Positions 31,363 to 36,288 of a stretch of DNA of 36,288 nucleotides are shown in pieces. The notes under the pieces are model-generated. The model was not told the DNA's origin. It saw nothing but the letters and a program-made list of their open reading frames with translations, and ran no database searches. How positions within the stretch are numbered: the stretch's first letter is position 1; each line of letters starts with the position of its first letter. The position numbers and the translations under genes were made by a program. This stretch comes from JBMNUL01 sp050946255 (GTDB lineage Bacteria > Actinomycetota > Coriobacteriia > Coriobacteriales > CADBOM01), in NCBI GenBank assembly GCA_050946255.1, contig JBMNUL010000007.1:1-36288 (forward strand). Direction: 5' to 3'.

Positions 31363-34300
31363 TTAATGAATCTCTTCTTTGGTCTGCAGGTCGAAGTGCT
31401 TGCCGGTGGCCTCGTCTACGAGATTTCCAGCCTCGGCATCATATGCATATCCGGTTGTCAGGTCGTAATAGATGCCAGTCTCAGCATCCACGGACCATCC
31501 AGACTCTGGATCGTAGTAGCGGGTCTTGTCAGCATTCCAAGCCCATCCGCCCTCGGGATCGTAGGTGAATCCCTCAGGGACCTCGAACGAAGGCTCGTCG
31601 CTTTCAGCAGGCTCCTCTGTCTCAGCAGTTTCGGCTGCAGGCTCTTCGGAAACCTCCTCGGAGGCGCTTGCGGAAGCATCGACGGGCTCACGGGTCTCCA
31701 AGTCGTAATGCTGACCGGTTGCCTCATCCACGAGGTTACCGGCATCTGGATCATAGGCGTAGCCGGTGACGACATCGTAGTAGACACCGCTCTCGGCACC
31801 GATTGCCCAACCGGACTCCGGATCATAGTACTGGGAGAAGTCGGCATTCCATGCATAGCCACCATCTGGGTCATAGGTGAATCCCTCGGGAACCTCGAAC
31901 GGAGCGAGGCTGTTGGGATCGGGAAGCTCGGTGACCATGCCCTCTATGGGCTCGCGGGTCTCCATGTCGTAATGCTGGCCGGTGCTCTCATCCCAAAGCG
32001 TGTTGGTGTCGGCATCGTAGGCATAGCGGCTGTAGACATCGTAGTAGGCCCCGGTGTCGGGATTGTAAAGCCAGCCAGACTCGGGATCGTAGGCAAGCTT
32101 GTGGTCCTCGTCCCAAGCGGTCTCGGTATCGGGATCCCAAACCAGTCCCTCGGGAACCTCGAAAGTGGGCTGCGGAGGCACATAGGGAATAGGCTCCATT
32201 GCCAGCTTCTGCTCGCTCGGCATCACGGATACGCCGGGCTCATCGGAGTTGCTGGGGATTGACCACTGGGTGTCGATCTGGTTGTCGGATTCGGTGACCT
32301 TGTAGACCTTGCAGAGCAGGCCACGGGTTGGCCAGCTTCCGCCGATCGGGTCGCAATCCTCAGAGTCGACAGAAGTGAGAACGTTGACGTTGGACTCAAG
32401 GCATCCAAAAGGATCCTGCCCAACAGGACCGCGCTCCGGGTGCCACCATCCGCGCTGAGCGTAGATGACGCGCGGATCGACCGATGCCTCGAGGTTTGCG
32501 CGCTGCTTGATGCGGCCACGACGGGTCTCGATCCAGCACCAATCCCCATCCTCTATGCCAAGCTCCTCGGCCTTCTCGGGGTTGATGGTGAAGTACGGGT
32601 CGTGCTTGATGTAGCGCATCTGCATGTTCTGGAAGTGCTCGGAGTGGTGGAACGGCATGAAGCCGCCTCCCGTGGTGAGCACTAGCGGATACTCGGCTGC
32701 GACCTCGGGATCGTCCTCCTCGTTCTCGGATGGGCCGAGATAGGTGGGCAGAGCAGGATAACCGAGCTTTGCCAAGATCGAAGACTTCAGCTCGACCTTG
32801 CCAGACTTCGTGCAGAAGCCGTGCTCGGCATACTTGTAGAACTGCTGTGGAGGATAGTAATAGCGGTAGTTCTCCACGAACTCGTCGTAGCTGTTCACCG
32901 GATAGCCGGTGGGATAGATGATGTAGTAGAACGCCTCTTCCTCGTTCTCCCATGGCCACATCTCCTCGGGCTGGCCGGTGGCCAGGGCGAGCGAACGCCA
33001 GAAGGTGTAGTCGGTGTGGCGGTCGTACATCGGCTGAATTGCCCTCTCGGAGCAGATCAGGGAGTCGGTCACTCCGTAATTGTTGTGCATAACAGGACGC
33101 TCGAGTGCGCCTGCTGCGGGAAGCACATAGTCGGAATAGAGGGCGGTCGGGGTCATCCAGTAATCCACGGTGACCATGAACTCGCACTTCTTGTAGGCTT
33201 CCAGAATCATCTTGGAGTCGCCGTAGCAGCTGATCGGGTTGGTTGCGTTGACGATGAGCGCACGCACCCGATAGGGATCTCCGGTGATGATCGCGCGGAA
33301 CACGCTCGGTCCGTGAGCCTCGCACATCCACTCTGCGGTGGGTGCCTTGCCCCATTTGGCCTTGGCGATATCGGCAATCATCTGATAACCGGGCCAAGAG
33401 GTGAGCTTGAACTTGTCGGAACCGATCTGCTTGGCCTTCTGCTCCTCGGGCAGCCAGTCGTTTGCCTCCATCTCCTCGTCGGTGATGTAGTTCTGAGCTG
33501 GTCCGGGCATGAGGTCTCCACCCGGGCAGTCGAGGTTGCCGCAAATCGCGCGCATGATCGCACGTGCATGAGCACCTGCACCAGCGCTCTTGCCAAGCTG
33601 GTCTGCCGTGCATCCCCACTGGATGTTTCCAGGGGTGTTGTTCGCATACATCCTAGCTGCTTCGCGAATGCGCTCTGGGTCGAGCCAGGTCTTCTCGCTT
33701 GCCCACCTTGCAGTGTAGGGCCTCACATGGTCCTTGAGCTCATCGAAGCCGATGCACCACTGATCCACGAACTCCTTGTCATAAAGTCCCTCGTAGATGA
33801 TCGTGTTGAGCATTGCAAGGGCCAAAGCGGTGTCCGAACCTGGACGGAGCGGGAGCCAAAGGTCTGCATGAGCCGCGGTCTCGGAATAACGCGGATCCAC
33901 GACGATGATCTTCAGACCCTTCTTCTTGAGGTCTGTGTAGCCCCTCATTCCGGGCATGTTGGAGGAACCGGGATTGACCCCCCAGAGAACCAGGCAGCGG
34001 CTGTTGCCGAGGTCGGTCTCGAACGGGCTCCATCCGCTGATCGCGGTCTCCATGTTGAACGTCGGGATCCAGCAGAGCAACGCATTGTGGAAGCCGTTGG
34101 GGCTGCCGAAGATGTTCATGAACCTGCGGCGTGCCCAGTCGTCTGTCCTCAGAGTTCCACCTGCGGTTGCAACTGCCTCTGCGCCAGACTCTTCCTTGAT
34201 CTTGTTCAGGCGCTCCGCAATCTCCTTGATGGCCTGGTCATAGGGAATCTGAACCCACTTGTTCTCACCCTTGTTGCCGGCCCTCTTCAGAGCATAATTG

Positions 34301-34509
34301 ACACGGGCGGGATGATCGAGAAACTGGAGGCCTGTAGTGCCTCGGCAGCATAACCCTCCCTGGTTGGTGATGTGGTCTGGGTCACCCTCGATCTTGATGA
34401 CCTTGCCGTCCTTGACGTAGGCTAGGACTCCGCAATTCTGATGACAGAAATAGCATGCGGATTTCCTGACCTCTACGCCTGGGGCGTGGATGTCGACAGT
34501 CTCTGCCAT
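31363..34509 (-). CDS. Molybdopterin oxidoreductase catalytic subunit with triple OCRE-like C-terminal extension
   Basis: A 1048-residue DMSO-reductase-superfamily subunit. Residues ~1-760 form the normal enzyme: [4Fe-4S] ligands C19, C22, C26 and C54; probable metal-ligand C146 ('ALLCWIPTF'); 'VLWGVNPGSSN', 'IIVVDPRYSETA', 'SDYVLPAAGALERP' and C-terminal 'ESNVNVLTSVDSEDCDPIGG'. From ~783 to the end are three copies of a 74-residue unit, each opening 'FEVPEG' and made of eight octamers such as 'FTYDPEGG', 'RYYDPESG', 'IYYDLTTG', 'YAYDAEAG'. The second and third units are joined by an acidic Ala/Glu linker. This extension is not part of the enzyme family. No Tat signal is present, so the catalytic side should face the cytoplasm. 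The start at 34509 is preceded by GAGGG; an ATG at 34626 lies at the predicted promoter start and is unlikely. The substrate is unknown. Confidence 0.88.
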   Translation of the reverse strand: MAETVDIHAPGVEVRKSACYFCHQNCGVLAYVKDGKVIKIEGDPDHITNQGGLCCRGTTGLQFLDHPARVNYALKRAGNKGENKWVQIPYDQAIKEIAERLNKIKEESGAEAVATAGGTLRTDDWARRRFMNIFGSPNGFHNALLCWIPTFNMETAISGWSPFETDLGNSRCLVLWGVNPGSSNMPGMRGYTDLKKKGLKIIVVDPRYSETAAHADLWLPLRPGSDTALALAMLNTIIYEGLYDKEFVDQWCIGFDELKDHVRPYTARWASEKTWLDPERIREAARMYANNTPGNIQWGCTADQLGKSAGAGAHARAIMRAICGNLDCPGGDLMPGPAQNYITDEEMEANDWLPEEQKAKQIGSDKFKLTSWPGYQMIADIAKAKWGKAPTAEWMCEAHGPSVFRAIITGDPYRVRALIVNATNPISCYGDSKMILEAYKKCEFMVTVDYWMTPTALYSDYVLPAAGALERPVMHNNYGVTDSLICSERAIQPMYDRHTDYTFWRSLALATGQPEEMWPWENEEEAFYYIIYPTGYPVNSYDEFVENYRYYYPPQQFYKYAEHGFCTKSGKVELKSSILAKLGYPALPTYLGPSENEEDDPEVAAEYPLVLTTGGGFMPFHHSEHFQNMQMRYIKHDPYFTINPEKAEELGIEDGDWCWIETRRGRIKQRANLEASVDPRVIYAQRGWWHPERGPVGQDPFGCLESNVNVLTSVDSEDCDPIGGSWPTRGLLCKVYKVTESDNQIDTQWSIPSNSDEPGVSVMPSEQKLAMEPIPYVPPQPTFEVPEGLVWDPDTETAWDEDHKLAYDPESGWLYNPDTGAYYDVYSRYAYDADTNTLWDESTGQHYDMETREPIEGMVTELPDPNSLAPFEVPEGFTYDPDGGYAWNADFSQYYDPESGWAIGAESGVYYDVVTGYAYDPDAGNLVDEATGQHYDLETREPVDASASASEEVSEEPAAETAETEEPAESDEPSFEVPEGFTYDPEGGWAWNADKTRYYDPESGWSVDAETGIYYDLTTGYAYDAEAGNLVDEATGKHFDLQTKEEIH
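31366..31587 (-). repeat. OCRE-like unit 3 (74 codons)
   Basis: Residues 975-1048. After 'FEVPEG' the octamers read FTYDPEGG, WAWNADKT, RYYDPESG, WSVDAETG, IYYDLTTG, YAYDAEAG, NLVDEATG, KHFDLQTK. The pattern is x-x-[aromatic]-[D/N]-x-x-[T/S/G]-G. Confidence 0.85.
31678..31899 (-). repeat. OCRE-like unit 2 (74 codons)
   Basis: Residues 871-944, nearly identical in layout to unit 3 (FTYDPDGG, YAWNADFS, QYYDPESG, WAIGAESG, VYYDVVTG, YAYDPDAG, NLVDEATG, QHYDLETR). It is followed by a 30-residue acidic linker. Confidence 0.85.
31942..32163 (-). repeat. OCRE-like unit 1 (74 codons, most diverged)
   Basis: Residues 783-856: LVWDPDTE, TAWDEDHK, LAYDPESG, WLYNPDTG, AYYDVYSR, YAYDADTN, TLWDESTG, QHYDMETR. 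It keeps the octamer register but has more Trp and fewer Gly. Confidence 0.82.
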
Positions 34510-34597
34510 TTTCCCTCTTTCCTCTATCCACCGAAGACCCAAACGGCCGCGCGATAGGTAGACCACACTCGACAGCCGAAGCGTCTCATTACCACTA

Positions 34598-34624
34598 GAT
34601 TGTGAATAATTCAAATACACAATC
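34598..34624 (-). promoter_or_regulatory. Operator-like palindrome at the molybdoenzyme promoter
   Basis: Perfect inverted repeat GATTGTG-13 nt-CACAATC immediately downstream of the -10 box, overlapping the expected transcription start. This position is typical of a repressor site. It resembles neither the classic FNR nor CRP consensus closely enough to name the regulator. Confidence 0.6.
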
Positions 34625-34631
34625 ATTATGG

Positions 34632-34637
34632 ATTATA
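34632..34637 (-). promoter_or_regulatory. -10 box of the molybdoenzyme operon
   Basis: A consensus TATAAT on the minus strand, giving a leader of about 115 nt before the ATG at 34509. No good -35 exists at 16-18 bp (ACATCA at 17), which suggests activator dependence, consistent with the palindromes upstream. Confidence 0.6.
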
Positions 34638-34687
34638 CGGTGCTTTTTATTTGATGATGTCTAATAAAGGTGAATAAAGCCGTGACA

Positions 34688-34728
34688 GGCTGTTAGCCAC
34701 TGGTTATTCGCCAGTTGTTAATCAACTG
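34688..34728. promoter_or_regulatory. Cluster of three abutting inverted repeats upstream of the molybdoenzyme promoter
   Basis: GGCT-GTT-AGCC (34688-34698), ACTGG-7 nt-CCAGT (34699-34715) and CAGTTG-TTAAT-CAACTG (34712-34728) follow one another. They lie about 60-100 bp upstream of the predicted transcription start, a usual distance for activator binding. They could also form small hairpins at the 3' end of the CWB2 transcript. Confidence 0.5.
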
Positions 34729-34752
34729 TTCAAGAAATGTCGAAAATATCAG

Positions 34753-34766
34753 AGTGGTTTTCCACT
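34753..34766 (-). terminator. Weak terminator candidate after the CWB2 gene
   Basis: Minus strand AGTGG-AAAA-CCACT, followed after a few bases by ATATTTT. The stem is short and the U-tract imperfect. It lies 33 nt after the stop at 34800. Confidence 0.35.
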
Positions 34767-34799
34767 ACATTCCACTACTTTGAGGAATGCTTGCGGCTA

Positions 34800-36288
34800 T
34801 CAATCAACAAGAGTGTTTATGAGGTTGAAGATGGAATTCCCGTAAGATGTGCTGGCAGCCCAGGTTCCAGAAAGACCTCGCACGGTGGGGGATTTGCCTC
34901 TAGTCACATAACTGAAGCGCGGATCGACGAGGTCTTGGTTCAGGTCCTCGTATGAGGCATATGCCTTGAGGTGCTGCACTTGAGCGCGCAGGCCCATCTG
35001 CACACCCTCAGACCCGTATTCCGTTCCGAAGTCTGCTCCAGACACTCCATTGCCGGTGGCACCCAAGCCGCAGAAATTGCACTGAGATGCCTCTACATCG
35101 CCGCCGAACTGCAGCCATCCCGTCTCGATCATTGCCTGGCAGAACACGACCTCCGCATTGACGCCTTCTGCCTCAGCCTCTTCGTACAGGATCTCGCAGA
35201 ATTCGGTGATGGTAGAAGCTCCGTATTTCTTGTAGACGCTCGACGGATACTCCTTGCCCGTGGAATTGTATAGCGCGACCATATCGCTGACAGTGGTGTT
35301 GGAACTGCCCATGATCGCGTAGTCGCCGTAGCACTCGTATGTGGGATCGGAAGAATCCCATGACAGGTTGGAAAGCACAGCAAGCCTTGTCGAAGCATCC
35401 ACTGCGCCGTAACCACCGAAGAACTTGATCGTCGAGGTGATAGAGGAAGCATAGGTTCCGGCCGCCTCGACAGTGGCGTTGGAGGAGCTGTTCACCAACA
35501 GCATCACCGAACCGCTCCTGCCCTGCAACGCGCACCCGGCAAGCGAATCGTACGGCACTGTGCCAGAGGCAAATGCCGCTCCGTCCCATTTCAGATAACC
35601 CTGGTCCGTTGCCCATTCCGCAATCTCGACAGAAGTCTCATAGCGGTTGGCACCGGAGAGCCTGACGCCATGGGTTGTCCCGCCAGAACCAGAAGCGCTT
35701 CTCGTCATCTCCCGGAGCTCGTAATAGGTGCTATCGGGGATAACGCCGGTACCTCCGAGCACGATGGCGTATCCCATGCCAGATTCTTCCAGGCAATCCA
35801 TCTGAGCATCGGTGAACGAACCGTCCTCGTCCACTAGGAAGATCGGGAGGCTGCGGGTGTAGGCAAGAGAGGAAATGGAGAGGGAGTCTGCAAAGTTCTC
35901 TCCGGTTGCGAAGATCACCATCTTGCTTGTCCAATAGCCATTGTCCTTGCCATATTCGTATATTGCGGCCTGCGTGTCGTAGCGGTCTGAGCCAGATATG
36001 CGCTCCACAGAGCACCCCAGGGATTCTAGAGATTCCACCACGTCAGAACTCACGGCTCCAGTGCCGCCAATGACTATGACATTGCTGATTCCCTTGCTGG
36101 AGATGACGCTGGAAGCGGAGGAGGAAAGGCTGTCTTTTTCCGTGATGAGGATTGGTGCCCTCATGGCTCCGGCGAGAGATGATGCCGAGAGAGCATCTGC
36201 CCAGGCATCTCCCTCTCCCCCCACAAGCACCGCCGTTCCGCTCTTTGCACCGGCGTCATATGCAGCGCTCGCCTCATATGCTGCAGTG
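34800..36288 (-). CDS. CWB2 cell-wall-binding protein with C-terminal glucosaminidase domain (runs off right edge)
   Basis: At least 495 residues are visible; the frame is open to 36288, so the N-terminus lies outside. The visible part begins within a cell-wall-binding repeat 2 (CWB2) unit ('GTAVLVGGEGDAWADALSAS', 'VIVIGGTGAVSS', 'ERISGSDRYDTQAAI'). A second unit ('MVIFATGENFADSLSI', 'YAIVLGGTGVIPD') and a diverged third ('AAFASGTVPYDSLAG', 'IKFFGGYGAVD') follow. CWB2 triplets anchor proteins to anionic wall polymers in Gram-positives. After a linker comes a lysozyme-like N-acetylglucosaminidase domain (about the last 150 residues) with catalytic-type Glu in 'AMIETGWLQFGG', 'NFCGLGATG' and 'GLRAQVQHLKAYA', which should cut peptidoglycan. 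It ends in tandem TGA-TAG. Probably secreted; the signal peptide is outside the window. Confidence 0.9.
   Translation of the reverse strand, partial: TAAYEASAAYDAGAKSGTAVLVGGEGDAWADALSASSLAGAMRAPILITEKDSLSSSASSVISSKGISNVIVIGGTGAVSSDVVESLESLGCSVERISGSDRYDTQAAIYEYGKDNGYWTSKMVIFATGENFADSLSISSLAYTRSLPIFLVDEDGSFTDAQMDCLEESGMGYAIVLGGTGVIPDSTYYELREMTRSASGSGGTTHGVRLSGANRYETSVEIAEWATDQGYLKWDGAAFASGTVPYDSLAGCALQGRSGSVMLLVNSSSNATVEAAGTYASSITSTIKFFGGYGAVDASTRLAVLSNLSWDSSDPTYECYGDYAIMGSSNTTVSDMVALYNSTGKEYPSSVYKKYGASTITEFCEILYEEAEAEGVNAEVVFCQAMIETGWLQFGGDVEASQCNFCGLGATGNGVSGADFGTEYGSEGVQMGLRAQVQHLKAYASYEDLNQDLVDPRFSYVTRGKSPTVRGLSGTWAASTSYGNSIFNLINTLVD

Noticed and set aside
34510..34626. 39-residue N-terminal extension of the large molybdoenzyme subunit
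   Set aside because: The extension would start at or before the predicted transcription start, contains the operator palindrome, and has no ribosome site.

Overview
The window looks like chromosome of an anaerobic actinobacterium of the class Coriobacteriia, most likely an Eggerthellales-type organism. This is an inference from gene content: multiple DMSO-reductase-superfamily molybdoenzymes with FeS and NrfD partners, a CWB2 cell-wall-binding protein, and moderately high GC with strong GGAGG-type ribosome binding sites. No 16S rRNA is present to confirm it. Almost all genes run on the minus strand. The plus-strand exceptions are two hypB-like GTPases and one HAD phosphatase.

Layout, left to right. 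(1) 1-2.9 kb: the first codons of a trigger-factor gene run off the left edge, followed by an IS1634/IS4-type transposase whose catalytic Glu motif looks eroded, then RNase HI. (2) 3.1-8.5 kb: a tightly packed cell-surface sugar operon. It holds a YfcE-like phosphoesterase, a WbpD-like N-acetyltransferase with a zinc-ribbon tail, a WbpB-like dehydrogenase, a WbpE-like aminotransferase, a second DegT-type aminotransferase and an NAD-dependent sugar epimerase. Together these resemble the UDP-diacetamido-sugar (WbpB/E/D) pathway. (3) 8.5-13.1 kb: a second polysaccharide operon with a GT2 glycosyltransferase, a hexapeptide acyltransferase and a very large YfhO-type membrane protein. (4) 13.7-15.2 kb, plus strand: two tandem HypB-type nickel GTPases with no hydrogenase genes nearby. 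(5) 15.4-20.4 kb: an enolase-superfamily epimerase/cycloisomerase, a mosaic membrane protein (zinc ribbon, one TM, LRR, YD-like repeats, poly-Thr tail), a flavin/PNPOx-like protein and a HAD hydrolase. (6) 20.5-29.6 kb: tRNA-Leu(UAG), then a long minus-strand operon read from 29.5 kb downward. Its order is HdrD/GlpC-like FeS protein, molybdopterin oxidoreductase, DUF2064/TIGR04282 protein, MJ0619/Tes-like radical SAM enzyme, ferredoxin-DUF169 protein, GNAT acetyltransferase and parvulin lipoprotein. (7) 29.7-34.6 kb: a three-subunit molybdoenzyme operon (catalytic, four-cluster FeS, NrfD) with a clear promoter, operator-like palindromes and a strong terminator. (8) 34.8 kb to the right edge: a CWB2/glucosaminidase cell-wall protein running off the window.

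The two most unusual observations follow. First, the 1048-residue molybdopterin catalytic subunit (31363-34509) carries a C-terminal extension of three near-identical 74-residue units. Each is built of eight aromatic octamers of the kind that define the OCRE domain, otherwise known mainly from eukaryotic RNA-processing proteins. Second, the 20.7-29.6 kb operon joins a Tes/MJ0619-type radical SAM enzyme, a DUF2064 nucleotidyl/glycosyltransferase-like protein, a DUF169-ferredoxin and a molybdoenzyme. I cannot assign that combination to a known pathway. In addition, at least five intergenic spacers contain degenerate direct repeats, each with its own sequence and period (about 30, 33-34, 70, 77 and 88 bp). 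This is a recurrent genome-architecture feature that the genes do not explain.
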